Origin: Scatomorpha stercorigallinarum
Lineage (GTDB): Bacteria > Bacillota > Clostridia > Oscillospirales > Oscillospiraceae
NCBI GenBank assembly: GCA_944387865.1
Contig: CALXGN010000003.1
Location: 62,001-126,000, forward strand
Direction of reading: 5' to 3'
DNA: 64,000 bases
How positions within the stretch are numbered: position 1 is the first letter of the stretch; the number at the start of each line of letters is the position of its first letter. The notes beneath the pieces were generated by a model. It worked only from the letters and a program-made list of their open reading frames with translations. It had not been told where the DNA came from and did not search any database. Shown one piece after another: positions 25,640-32,630 of the stretch. Made by a program: the position numbers and the translations under genes.

Positions 25640-25866
25640 AAGGGGATGCAGGGATGGAGGCCCCTGCGACCCAATTCTGAGAGATTTCTTTTTGTCTTGT
25701 CAAAAAGAAACCCCTCAGACTCCAAAGAGAAAACCGCTTTGGTGCGTGTCGATACGTAAAATCTGCCCGTTAGTTCGGCTGGTGACTGGTTTTCGGGCGG
25801 TCATCCCGGTGTCGGATGGCCTTGCCCAACGCCGACCGCGGTTGGCTTCGCTTCGCTCGCGCCGCT
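25640..25866. repeat. mosaic intergenic repeat, copy D
   Basis: Holds the TGAGAG hairpin module (25678-25717) with CTCAGACTCCAAAGAGAAAACCGCTTTGGTGC and TCGATACGTAAAATCTGC, as in copy C, then TCATCCCGGTGTCGGAT and the 36-base block at 25831-25866 identical to copies C and E. It breaks off there and is joined to the 157-base cloverleaf element. It is the only copy here lying between genes of the same direction. Confidence 0.75.
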
Positions 25867-25881
25867 GACTTGCAGAAACTT

Positions 25882-26038
25882 AAAGCCTCCCCTACTTGTA
25901 GGGGAGGTGGCCGCACGAAAGTGCGGCCGGAGGGGTGCCGAAAGTCTGCGGTTCTTTGGTAAGATGCGCAAACCTACAACACCCCTCCGTCGCCTGCTGC
26001 GCAGGCGCCACCTCCCCTGCACGGCAGGGGAGGCTTTT
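25882..26038. mobile_element. MITE-like element with nested inverted repeats
   Basis: 157 bases with no ORF. Outer arms AAAGCCTCCCC (25882-25892) and GGGGAGGCTTT (26027-26037). Next inward GGGGAGGTGGC (25901-25911) and GCCACCTCCCC (26007-26017), then GGAGGGGTG (25929-25937) and ACACCCCTCC (25979-25988). Each flank carries its own local hairpins (GGCCGCACGAAAGTGCGGCC, GCGCCTGCGCAGCAGGCG on the opposite strand). The folded single strand would be cloverleaf-like. No target duplication was established. Confidence 0.65.
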
Positions 26039-26055
26039 ACGTCGCGTAGAACAAA

Positions 26056-26152
26056 AGCCGGGGAGCGAGAGCTCCCCGGCTTTTCTGTTATAAGTTCCCG
26101 CCCGCTCACCGTAGGACAGGCCGCAGGCAAATGCCTCCACACGCAGTGTGGA
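26056..26152. repeat. terminator hairpin plus mosaic repeat at the thiM 3' end
   Basis: AGCCGGGGAGC-GAGA-GCTCCCCGGCTTTT is an intrinsic terminator on the plus strand. It is followed by CTGTTATAAGTTCCCGC and CTCACCGTAG, the same flank as at 5010-5047 but with a different stem. Then GGCCGCAGGCAAATGCCTCC and CACACGCAGTGTGG (26119-26152) match the sequence beside polC and run into the thiM coding region. Confidence 0.65.
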
Positions 26153-26927
26153 ATTCTTCAACGGTGATGGCCCAGGCCGCGTCCAGCAGGGCGGCGCGAA
26201 AGCTGCCGGGGCCGCGGCCGGCGGCGTTTTCCTCCGCCCGGGCGGCGCAGAGCTTCCAGAAGGCGGAGGCCAGCGCGGCGGCGGCGGTCATGTCCGGCTC
26301 CACGGCGGCGAAGGCCCCACAGAGGACGGAGAGCATACAGCCCGTGCCCGTCACATAGGCCATCAGCGCGCTGCCGCCGGGCATGGCGTAGGCCGTGCCG
26401 TCCGGCCCGGCGGCGATGTCCTGCGGGCCCGTGAGCAGCACGGAGCGGCCCAGCGCCGCGGCCAGGGCGCGCGCCGCGGCGGCGCGCTCGTCCTCGCTCG
26501 CGCGCTCGGGGCTGTCCACGCCCTGCTCGCGGCCGGAGAGGCTCAAAAGCGCCCGCGCTTCCGCCAGGTTTACGCGCACGATGCCCCGCGCGGGGATCTC
26601 CAGCAGCTCGCGCACGCGGCGCAGCCGCCAGGGGCTGGCGCCCACGCCCACGGGGTCGATGACCACGGGCCGCCCCTCCGCGCCGGATATGCGCGCGCAG
26701 GCGAGCGCGGCGTCGAACTTGGCCTCGTCCGGCGTGCCGGTGTTCAGCACCTCCGCGCTGCTCGCGCGGGAGATGTCTGCCATCTCCTCCACGGCCTGGG
26801 CCATGATGGGGCTGGCGCCCACAGCGAGCGCCACGTTGGCGCAGTCGTTGGCGGTGACGATATTCGAGATGCAGTGTATGAGCGGCCGCTTTGCGCGCAG
26901 CTCGCCCAGTCGTTTGAAGTCAGGCAT
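26106..26927 (-). CDS. thiM: hydroxyethylthiazole kinase
   Basis: Phosphorylates the salvaged thiazole alcohol (THZ) to THZ-P for thiamine synthesis. 273 residues of ribokinase-like fold: PLIHCISNIVTANDCAN, GASPIMA, VVIDPVGVGASPWR, and the C-terminal anion hole and catalytic cysteine YVTGTGCMLS. The start at 26927 overlaps the thiW stop; the longer frame is a shadow of thiW. The last 15 or so residues (HTACGGICLRPVLR) are encoded by the dispersed repeat, so the natural C terminus was probably replaced. Confidence 0.95.
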   Translation of the reverse strand: MPDFKRLGELRAKRPLIHCISNIVTANDCANVALAVGASPIMAQAVEEMADISRASSAEVLNTGTPDEAKFDAALACARISGAEGRPVVIDPVGVGASPWRLRRVRELLEIPARGIVRVNLAEARALLSLSGREQGVDSPERASEDERAAAARALAAALGRSVLLTGPQDIAAGPDGTAYAMPGGSALMAYVTGTGCMLSVLCGAFAAVEPDMTAAAALASAFWKLCAARAEENAAGRGPGSFRAALLDAAWAITVEEFHTACGGICLRPVLR

Positions 26928-27483
26928 TATTGGCGTTCGGGTCGAGCGTGCGCTGCATCCGCTTGAGCGCACCGCCCGCCTGCAGGGCGAAAACGAGCGC
27001 GCCGGCGATCAGCGAGCCGACAAAGGTGGAGATGAAGAATGGGATGATATAGGCGGTGACGGCCGTCGTCGCGGCGTCCACGCTCATGAACAGCGTGGCC
27101 ACCGGGTAGGCGCAGAGGCCGCCCAGTACGCCGGTGCCCAGCATCTCCGCCACCAGCGTGGCGGTGATGGCCACGGCGGGCTTTTTGTTCTTCAGCAGCA
27201 TGTAGACGAGCCCGCAGCAGAGCGCGCCGACCATGCTGCCGGGGAAGGCCATCAGCGAGCCGACGCTCAGCAGGTTGCGCAGCAGGCTGGCGCAGAAGGC
27301 CACGCCCACGCCCCAGGCGGGGCCCAGGAACACGGCGCAGAGCACGTTAACCATGTGCTGCGTGGGCGAGCAGTTGCTGCCCAGGAAGGGAAACTGGATA
27401 AATACGCTGCCGACGACGGCAACGGCGACGAAGATGGCTGCGATGGCGAGCTTTTTGGTTTTTACTGACTGCATGTTTTCCAC
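26920..27483 (-). CDS. thiW: ThiW, thiazole-precursor ECF transporter S component
   Basis: Substrate-binding membrane subunit of an energy-coupling-factor transporter, placed by family and context as importer of the thiazole moiety. 187 residues with five or six hydrophobic segments; the FLGSNCSPTQHMVNVLCAVFLGP region and WGVGVAFCASLLRNLL are characteristic. The shared ECF ATPases are not in this window. CAAGGAG lies before the ATG. It is the first gene after the minus-strand TPP riboswitch, 250 bases away, and is coupled to thiM. Confidence 0.92.
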   Translation of the reverse strand: MENMQSVKTKKLAIAAIFVAVAVVGSVFIQFPFLGSNCSPTQHMVNVLCAVFLGPAWGVGVAFCASLLRNLLSVGSLMAFPGSMVGALCCGLVYMLLKNKKPAVAITATLVAEMLGTGVLGGLCAYPVATLFMSVDAATTAVTAYIIPFFISTFVGSLIAGALVFALQAGGALKRMQRTLDPNANNA

Positions 27484-27513
27484 TCCTTGAAAAGATCTGC
27501 GCGGTCGAACGGC

Positions 27514-27622
27514 ATATGCAGCGTTCCCCCGCGGGCGGGATGATCAAGTCCCCGCCGGGCCTGTCGGTCGAGGCTCGCTGGCCTCCTCTCACGCCGGAAC
27601 ACGGCTTCCCATCGCTGCATAT
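27514..27622. other. unidentified structured element between the TPP riboswitch and thiW
   Basis: A perfect 10-bp stem, ATATGCAGCG (27514-27523) with CGCTGCATAT (27613-27622), closes 89 bases containing further hairpins. On the minus strand the inner 5' half reads GGGAAGCC...GGCGTGAGAGGAGGC...GCCTCGACC, close to the TPP aptamer order GGGGAGCC...GGCTGAGAGGAAGC...GCTTCGACC, but the AATGCC and CGTAGGGA parts are missing. It could be a degenerate TPP aptamer or another RNA. Strand is uncertain because a T-run terminator follows on the plus side. Confidence 0.45.
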
Positions 27623-27654
27623 TTGGCCCGGGCGCAGGGCGCTCCCCCTCCGCC

Positions 27655-27691
27655 CGGCACGGGCTCGCGCCCGAACGCCGTCGTTTTTTTT
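27655..27691 (+). terminator. plus-strand intrinsic terminator with no gene upstream
   Basis: Outer stem CGGC (27655-27658) with GCCG (27677-27680), inner stem CGGGC-TCGC-GCCCG, then TCG and eight T (27684-27691). There is no plus-strand gene upstream between here and 25529, so it would end a transcript covering the structured element or an antisense RNA. Confidence 0.5.
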
Positions 27692-27729
27692 GCCGCGCTC
27701 CTCCTCCTTTCAAGGTCTCGCGGGTACGC

Positions 27730-27752
27730 AAAAAGGCCCCCTTACGGGAGCC
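27730..27752 (-). terminator. terminator of the thiW TPP riboswitch
   Basis: Minus-strand GGCTCCC (27752-27746), loop GTAA, GGGGGCC (27741-27735), then five T (27734-27730). It lies 16 bases past the aptamer and is the expected expression platform for TPP-induced termination. Confidence 0.75.
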
Positions 27753-27767
27753 CCGGCTCAGCGCATT

Positions 27768-27848
27768 GACTCCCTACGTCGGCATTACCCGCATCAGGTC
27801 CAAGGGTCGAAGCTCGCGCTTCCTCTCAGCCCGCGAAGGGCTCCCCCG
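27768..27848 (-). ncRNA. TPP (thiamine pyrophosphate) riboswitch upstream of thiW-thiM
   Basis: Minus strand reads GGGGAGCCC, GGGCTGAGAGG, CGACCCTTGGACCTGATG, GGTAATGCC and ACGTAGGGA in the canonical order and spacing of the THI element. It binds TPP and, with the terminator at 27752-27730, should shut off thiW-thiM when thiamine is plentiful. Confidence 0.95.
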
Positions 27849-27861
27849 TTTTTACAGTGTC

Positions 27862-27890
27862 ATTATCTCACCGCGCGAGGCCTTTGTCAA
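27862..27890 (-). promoter_or_regulatory. promoter of the thiW riboswitch transcript
   Basis: Minus strand TTGACA (27890-27885), 17-base spacer, GATAAT (27867-27862) with an upstream TG. The start point is expected near 27855, just ahead of the aptamer. Confidence 0.7.
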
Positions 27891-27918
27891 GCGCGCGGGG
27901 CAAATATGCGCGGGGGTA

Positions 27919-27947
27919 TTGCATTTTCCCTTGCGCAGTAGTATGAT
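27919..27947 (+). promoter_or_regulatory. promoter of the thiE riboswitch transcript
   Basis: TTGCAT (27919-27924), 17-base spacer, TATGAT (27942-27947). The start point near 27954 lies ten bases before the plus-strand TPP aptamer. It is back to back with the thiW promoter. Confidence 0.65.
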
Positions 27948-27963
27948 GTACCTGAACTTGACA

Positions 27964-28052
27964 ATGGGGAGTCCGTAAAGCCGGGCTGAGAGGGGGCCGC
28001 CGAGGCCCCGACCCTTACACCTGATTTGGATCATGCCAACGTAGGGAAATCA
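27964..28052 (+). ncRNA. TPP riboswitch upstream of thiE
   Basis: GGGGAGTCC, GGGCTGAGAGG, CGACCCTTACACCTGATTTGG, ATGCC and ACGTAGGGA in canonical order. The core reads GGATCATGCC instead of the usual GGATAATGCC, a single change. Downstream, GCCGCGG at 28060-28066 pairs with CCGCGGC (28087-28093) ahead of ATTGTTTTA, a plausible terminator before thiE. Confidence 0.93.
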
Positions 28053-28118
28053 TGGCTTTCGCCGCGGACGTACCGTTACTGGTGTGCCGCGGCGGCATTG
28101 TTTTATGGGGTGATATCT

Positions 28119-28754
28119 ATGACTATCGCGCGGGAGCGCTATGCGCTCTACGCCGTCACCGACCGTGTGCGCGCGCGCACGGCCGAAGAGCTGCTCGCGC
28201 AGGCCGCGGCTGTCATCTGCGGCGGCGCGCAGATCGTGCAGCTGCGGGAAAAGGAGCTGCCCTTCGGCGAGTTCTTCGAAGAGGCGCGGCAGTTCGTCGC
28301 CCTCTGCCGCGAGCTGGGCGCGGTGAGCATCATCAACGACAACGTGGAGATCGCGCGCCTGACGGGCGCGGACGGCGTGCACGTGGGCCAGGAGGACATG
28401 GCCGCGGCCCGCGCGCGGGAGATACTGGGCCCGGGCAAGCTGGTCGGCGTCTCCGCGCACACGGTGGAGGAGGCCCGCGCGGCGTATGAGATGGGCGCGG
28501 ACTACCTCGGCACCGGCGCGGCCTTCGTCACCGGCACCAAGACGGACGCCAAGCCCATAGAGCGCGCCACGATACGCGCCGTGACGTCCTCCGTGCCCAT
28601 CCCCGTGGTGGCCATCGGCGGCATCACGCGCGGCAACCTGCCGGAGCTGGCCGGGCTCGGCCTGGCCGGCGCGGCCGTGGCCTCCGCCCTCTTCGCCCAG
28701 GACGACCCGGAGGCCGCCGCAAGGGCCCTGCTCCCGATTTGCCGGAGCCTCTGA
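28119..28754 (+). CDS. thiE: thiamine-phosphate synthase
   Basis: Couples HMP-PP with THZ-P to thiamine monophosphate. A TIM barrel of 211 residues: YAVTD at the N terminus, QLREKELP, the diphosphate-binding INDNVEIA and DGVHVGQEDM, GVSAHTVEEA, YLGTGAAFVTGTKTDAKP and VVAIGGIT. The longer open frame begins inside the riboswitch and is not used; ATG 28119 has GGGGTGAT upstream. It is controlled by the preceding TPP riboswitch. Confidence 0.97.
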   Translation: MTIARERYALYAVTDRVRARTAEELLAQAAAVICGGAQIVQLREKELPFGEFFEEARQFVALCRELGAVSIINDNVEIARLTGADGVHVGQEDMAAARAREILGPGKLVGVSAHTVEEARAAYEMGADYLGTGAAFVTGTKTDAKPIERATIRAVTSSVPIPVVAIGGITRGNLPELAGLGLAGAAVASALFAQDDPEAAARALLPICRSL

Positions 28755-28915
28755 ACGGCGCATGGATACTGGACTTTCCTAACGGCCGGGCGCCAAACCG
28801 GGCACGATCCGTTGACAAGCAGCCGCGCGAAGCGCACTCTGCCCGCGGGCGCAGTCCGTCCGTGTACGGCTATGCGCAAAACTTAATACGCACAGCACAT
28901 TCCGACAGAGGCACC

Positions 28916-28996
28916 CGCGGCGGCTATGCCGCCGCGCTATGCCAGCGGACGCAGTCCGCCGCGCGGAGCGCGCTATGCCGGCGGGCGCTGCCCGCC
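28916..28996. repeat. cluster of four short perfect hairpins
   Basis: CGCGGCGGC-TAT-GCCGCCGCG (28916-28936), GCGGAC-GCA-GTCCGC (28945-28959), GCGC-GGA-GCGC (28961-28971) and GGCGGGC-GCT-GCCCGCC (28980-28996), all with three-base loops and joined by GCGCTATGCC-like linkers. They lie in the 310-base gap between thiE and thiD, which otherwise contains no gene. Confidence 0.6.
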
Positions 28997-29005
28997 AGCG
29001 GTGTG

Positions 29006-29034
29006 TTGGGGGCACCACCTCACGCCGCTATATA
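29006..29034 (+). promoter_or_regulatory. candidate promoter of thiD-cytX
   Basis: TTGGGG (29006-29011), 17-base spacer, TATATA (29029-29034), placed 30 bases before the thiD ATG. The -35 is weak. No TPP aptamer is present in this gap. Confidence 0.35.
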
Positions 29035-29064
29035 AAACTTCAATGCTGAGAAAGGAGAGGTATT

Positions 29065-29874
29065 ATGAAGACAGCATTGACGATCGCTGGGAGCGATTCC
29101 AGCGGAGGCGCCGGTATCCAGGCCGACATCAAGACGATGACGGCCCATGGGGTATACGCGATGAGCGCCGTCACGGCGCTGACAGCGCAGAACACCACCG
29201 GCGTGACAGACATCCTCGAGTCCACCCCCGAGTTCCTTGCCGAGCAGCTCGACTGCGTGTTCACGGACATATTCCCGGACGCGGTGAAGACCGGCATGGT
29301 CTCCAGCACGGCCCTGATCGAGGTCATCGCCGCCAAGCTGCGGCAGTACGGCGCGAAGAACATCGTCGTCGATCCCGTGATGGTGGCCACCTCCGGCTCC
29401 CGCCTGATAAGCGAGGACGCCGTGGGCGCCCTCTGCGAGCACCTGCTGCCCCTGGCCACCGTGCTCACGCCCAACATCCCCGAAGCGGAGCTGCTCTCCG
29501 GCATGGAGATAAAGGACGCCGGGGGCATGGAGCGCGCCGCCCGCGCCATCAGCGAGCGCTACGGCTGCGCCGTGCTCTGCAAGGGCGGCCACCAGATAAA
29601 CGACGCCGACGACCTCCTCTGGCGCAACGGGGCGGGCCGCTGGTTCTGCGGAAAGCGCATCGCCACCAGCAACACCCACGGCACGGGCTGCACGCTCTCC
29701 AGCGCCATCGCCTCCGAGCTGGCCAAGGGCCTGGACCTGGACGGCGCCGTGGAGCGGGCCAAGGCCTATATCTCCGGCGCGCTCTCCGCCATGCTCGACC
29801 TCGGGCACGGCTCCGGCCCCATGGACCACATGTTCGACCTGAAAAGTGAATTTATAGGAGGTACCGGCGCATGA
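29065..29874 (+). CDS. thiD: hydroxymethylpyrimidine (phosphate) kinase
   Basis: Phosphorylates HMP to HMP-P and then HMP-PP, the pyrimidine substrate of ThiE. 269 residues with the ribokinase-type signatures TIAGSDSSGGAGIQADIKT at the N terminus and NTHGTGCTLSSAIAS at the C terminus, plus VVDPVMVATSG. AAAGGAGAGG precedes the ATG. It overlaps cytX by four bases, tying the kinase to its likely substrate importer. Confidence 0.96.
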   Translation: MKTALTIAGSDSSGGAGIQADIKTMTAHGVYAMSAVTALTAQNTTGVTDILESTPEFLAEQLDCVFTDIFPDAVKTGMVSSTALIEVIAAKLRQYGAKNIVVDPVMVATSGSRLISEDAVGALCEHLLPLATVLTPNIPEAELLSGMEIKDAGGMERAARAISERYGCAVLCKGGHQINDADDLLWRNGAGRWFCGKRIATSNTHGTGCTLSSAIASELAKGLDLDGAVERAKAYISGALSAMLDLGHGSGPMDHMFDLKSEFIGGTGA

Positions 29875-31037
29875 AAAGGACAACGGCATTCCAGAACGGC
29901 CTCATCTGGTTCGGCGCCGGCGTCTCCCTGGCGGAGATACTCACCGGCACCTATTTCGCCCCCCTCGGCATGGGCCGCGGCATCGCGGCCATCCTGCTCG
30001 GCCACGTCATCGGCTGCGTGCTCTTCTTCCTCGCCGGCCTGATCGGCGGCCGCGAGCGCAAGAGCTCGATGGAGACCGTGAAGATGAGCTTCGGCGCCAA
30101 GGGCGGCATGCTCTTCGCCTTTCTGAACGTGGTGCAGCTCGTCGGCTGGACGGGCATCATGATCTATGACGGCGCGCTGGCCACCAACAGCATCTTCGAC
30201 GTCGGCATAGCCGTCTGGAGCATCGTCATCGGCGTGATGATCGTCATCTGGATCGCCATCGGCGTCACCAACCTGGGGCTGCTGAACAAGATCACCATGG
30301 CGCTGCTCTTCATCCTCACCGTGGTGCTGAGCGTGGTCGTGTTCCGCGGCAACAACCCCGGCGCCACCAGCGGCGAGGTCATCACCTTCGGCATGGCGGT
30401 GGAGAACGCCGTGGCCATGCCGCTCAGCTGGCTGCCCGTCATCAGCGACTACACGCGCGAGGCGGACAAGCCCTTCCGCGCCACGCTGGCCAGCACCGTC
30501 ACTTACGGCCTCGTAAGCTGCTGGATGTACGTCATCGGCATGGGCGCGGCCATCTACACGGGCGGCAGCGACATCGCCCAGGTCATGCTCAAGGCCGGCC
30601 TCGGCATCTCCGCGCTGCTCATCATGATACTCTCCACCGTCACCACCACCTTCCTGGACGCCTTCAGCGCCGGCGTCTCCTGCGAGAGCCTCTCCAAGAA
30701 GCTCAGCGGCAAGACCGTGGGCATCATCGCCACCGTCATCGGCACCATCGGCGCCTGCGTCTACAACATGGACAACATCATGGGCTTCCTCTACATCATC
30801 GGCAGCGTGTTCGCGCCCATGATCGCCGTGCAGCTGACGACCTACTTCATCCTCAAAAAGGACAGCTTCGCCGCCGCCTTCGACTGGCCGAACCTCATCG
30901 TCTGGGCCGTCGGCTTCGCCGTCTACCGCCTGATGATGCACGTGGACCTGCCCACGGGCTACACGCTCCCCTCCGTGCTCATCACCATGGTCCTCTGCTT
31001 CGCGGTAAACAAGCTCATACCCCAGAAAAGCAAATAA
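29871..31037 (+). CDS. cytX: hydroxymethylpyrimidine transporter CytX (NCS1 family)
   Basis: Membrane importer, assigned in the family to the thiamine pyrimidine precursor HMP on the basis of thi clustering and TPP regulation in other genomes. 388 residues, about 12 hydrophobic segments, starting TTAFQNGLIWFGAGVSLAEILTG. NCS1 features such as SWLPVISDYTREA and DAFSAGVS are visible. It is translated together with thiD and preceded by GGAGG at 29857. Confidence 0.92.
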   Translation: MKRTTAFQNGLIWFGAGVSLAEILTGTYFAPLGMGRGIAAILLGHVIGCVLFFLAGLIGGRERKSSMETVKMSFGAKGGMLFAFLNVVQLVGWTGIMIYDGALATNSIFDVGIAVWSIVIGVMIVIWIAIGVTNLGLLNKITMALLFILTVVLSVVVFRGNNPGATSGEVITFGMAVENAVAMPLSWLPVISDYTREADKPFRATLASTVTYGLVSCWMYVIGMGAAIYTGGSDIAQVMLKAGLGISALLIMILSTVTTTFLDAFSAGVSCESLSKKLSGKTVGIIATVIGTIGACVYNMDNIMGFLYIIGSVFAPMIAVQLTTYFILKKDSFAAAFDWPNLIVWAVGFAVYRLMMHVDLPTGYTLPSVLITMVLCFAVNKLIPQKSK

Positions 31038-31040
31038 CAA

Positions 31041-31069
31041 AAGGGCCGGCGCTCAACGCGCCGGCCCTT
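31041..31069. terminator. shared hairpin between cytX and murC
   Basis: AAGGGCCGGCGC (31041-31052) pairs with GCGCCGGCCCTT (31058-31069), twelve base pairs between convergent genes. The T-tracts are short, so termination strength is uncertain. Confidence 0.55.
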
Positions 31070-31101
31070 AGCATATGCGCGGCGCTTTCGCGCCGGATGT
31101 T

Positions 31102-32469
31102 TCAATCCACCAGGTGTTCGCCTATCTTGTACACGTCCCCCGCGCCGACGGTGAGGATGATGTCGCCGGGCCGCGCCGTCTCGCGCAGGCTGCGCTCGAT
31201 GTCGGCGAAGTTGGGGCAGAATATGCTGCCCTCGATGTGCGCGGCCAGGTCCGCGGAGGAGATGCCCAGCGTGTTCTGCTCGCGCGCGGCGTAGATCTCC
31301 GCCAGGTAGGTGACGTCCGGCCGCCGCAGCTGCTCTATGAAATCGTCGAAGAGCGCGGCCGTGCGCGTGTAGGTGTGCGGCTGGAACACGAGCACCGTGC
31401 GGTTATAGCCCAGCGGCTCCACGGCGTCCAGCAGGGCCTTCAGCTCCTGCGGGTGGTGGGCGTAGTCGTCATAGATGTCCGCGCCGTTATATTTGCCCTT
31501 GAACTCGAAGCGCCGCCCGGCGCCCGTGAAGCCGGCCAGGCCGTACTTCACCGCGTTGGGCCGCACGCCCAGGCAGAGGCAGGCCGCCGTGGCGGCCAGG
31601 GCGTTCTTCACATTGTGCATCCCCGGCACGTGCAGCGTGACGCTGGTGAAGAGCCGCCCGTGGTAATAGATGTCGAAGGTGCTGCTGGCCCCGGAGCGCC
31701 TGATGTTGCGCGCATAGACGTCCGCCCTGTCGGTGAGGCCGAAGGTGACCAGCTCGCGGCCCAGCGGCTCGAGCGTCTCCATCGTGTTGCGGTCGTCGAG
31801 GTTGGCGACGATCTTGCCCGTGGGCGGCACCTTGGCGGCGAAGGCCCGGAAGGACTTCTCCACATCCTCCAGCCCGGAGAAATAGTCCAGGTGGTCGGCG
31901 TCCACGTCCAGTATCACAGCCACCGTGGGGTGGAAGGCGAGGAAGGAGTCGTGATACTCGCAGCTCTCGAGGATGATGGTGTCCCCGCCGCCCACGCGGT
32001 GCCCCGCGTGCAGCAGCGGCAGCGTGCCGCCGATCATCACGGTCGGGTCGCGCTCGGCGGCCATCAGGATGTGCGTGCACATGCTGGTGGTGGTGGTCTT
32101 TCCGTGCGTGCCGGCGATGCACAGCGCGTTCTCATAGTCGCGCATGATGGCGCCCCAGGCCTCCGCCCGCTCGAAAACGGGCACGCCGCGGGCCCGCGCC
32201 TCCACGATCTCCGGGTTCGTGTCGCCCACGGCGGCGGTGCGCACGACGAACTGGATGTCGGGTGCCACGTTCATCGCCGAGTGGCCTATCTTCACGTCTA
32301 TCCCCAGCTCGCGCAGGTGCCGCGTCTTTTCGCTCTCGGACATATCCGAGCCGTCGATGACGAGGCCCATGCCGGCGAGCACCTCCGCCAGCGGCGCCAT
32401 GGAGACGCCGCCGACGCCGATGAGGTGCCCGCGCTTGCCGGGCTTCAGGTATTCTTCAAAATCAGCCAT
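31102..32469 (-). CDS. murC: UDP-N-acetylmuramate-L-alanine ligase
   Basis: Adds the first L-alanine to UDP-MurNAc in peptidoglycan precursor synthesis, using ATP in the cytosol. 455 residues: the UDP-binding GHLIGVGGVSMAPLAE at the N terminus, the ATP loop CIAGTHGKTTTTSM, LESCEYHDSFL, and the C-terminal DDYAHHPQELKALLDA. Start ATG 32469 has AGGTGAAATT upstream; the longer frame is not needed. Confidence 0.97.
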   Translation of the reverse strand: MADFEEYLKPGKRGHLIGVGGVSMAPLAEVLAGMGLVIDGSDMSESEKTRHLRELGIDVKIGHSAMNVAPDIQFVVRTAAVGDTNPEIVEARARGVPVFERAEAWGAIMRDYENALCIAGTHGKTTTTSMCTHILMAAERDPTVMIGGTLPLLHAGHRVGGGDTIILESCEYHDSFLAFHPTVAVILDVDADHLDYFSGLEDVEKSFRAFAAKVPPTGKIVANLDDRNTMETLEPLGRELVTFGLTDRADVYARNIRRSGASSTFDIYYHGRLFTSVTLHVPGMHNVKNALAATAACLCLGVRPNAVKYGLAGFTGAGRRFEFKGKYNGADIYDDYAHHPQELKALLDAVEPLGYNRTVLVFQPHTYTRTAALFDDFIEQLRRPDVTYLAEIYAAREQNTLGISSADLAAHIEGSIFCPNFADIERSLRETARPGDIILTVGAGDVYKIGEHLVD

Positions 32470-32500
32470 AATTTCACCTGGATACAGCGTTTTTGCGCTC

Positions 32501-32529
32501 TTGCGGATTTTGCCCGCGCGCATTATAAT
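32501..32529 (+). promoter_or_regulatory. candidate promoter of cca
   Basis: TTGCGG (32501-32506), 17-base spacer, TATAAT (32524-32529). The -10 is embedded in CATTATAATA, a motif that occurs twice (32521 and 32552) in this divergent interval. Confidence 0.55.
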
Positions 32530-32552
32530 AGCTTAGCCGCATTTGCTCTCGC

Positions 32553-32581
32553 ATTATAATACATTATTGCGCACATTACAA
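32553..32581 (-). promoter_or_regulatory. candidate promoter of murC
   Basis: Minus strand TTGTAA (32581-32576), 17-base spacer, TATAAT (32558-32553). ATTATAAT is near-palindromic, so each copy gives a -10 on both strands and the two promoters interleave. Confidence 0.55.
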
Positions 32582-32630
32582 GAAATAAAACGGGGAGGCG
32601 CGTGTTCTGCCGCCTGGATATGCCAAAAAA

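Noticed and set aside
27520..27615. Cobalamin or SAM riboswitch
   Set aside because: GGGAAGCC and CCGGC resemble part of the B12 core, but the CCACTG box and other conserved blocks are absent. SAM-box motifs are also missing.
27462..27731. Possible 89-codon gene ahead of thiW (minus strand)
   Set aside because: It would start right after a terminator T-run and ends only at the thiW start. The sequence is better explained by RNA secondary structure, although AAAGGAGGAGGAG near 27700 looks like a strong ribosome binding site without a suitable start codon.
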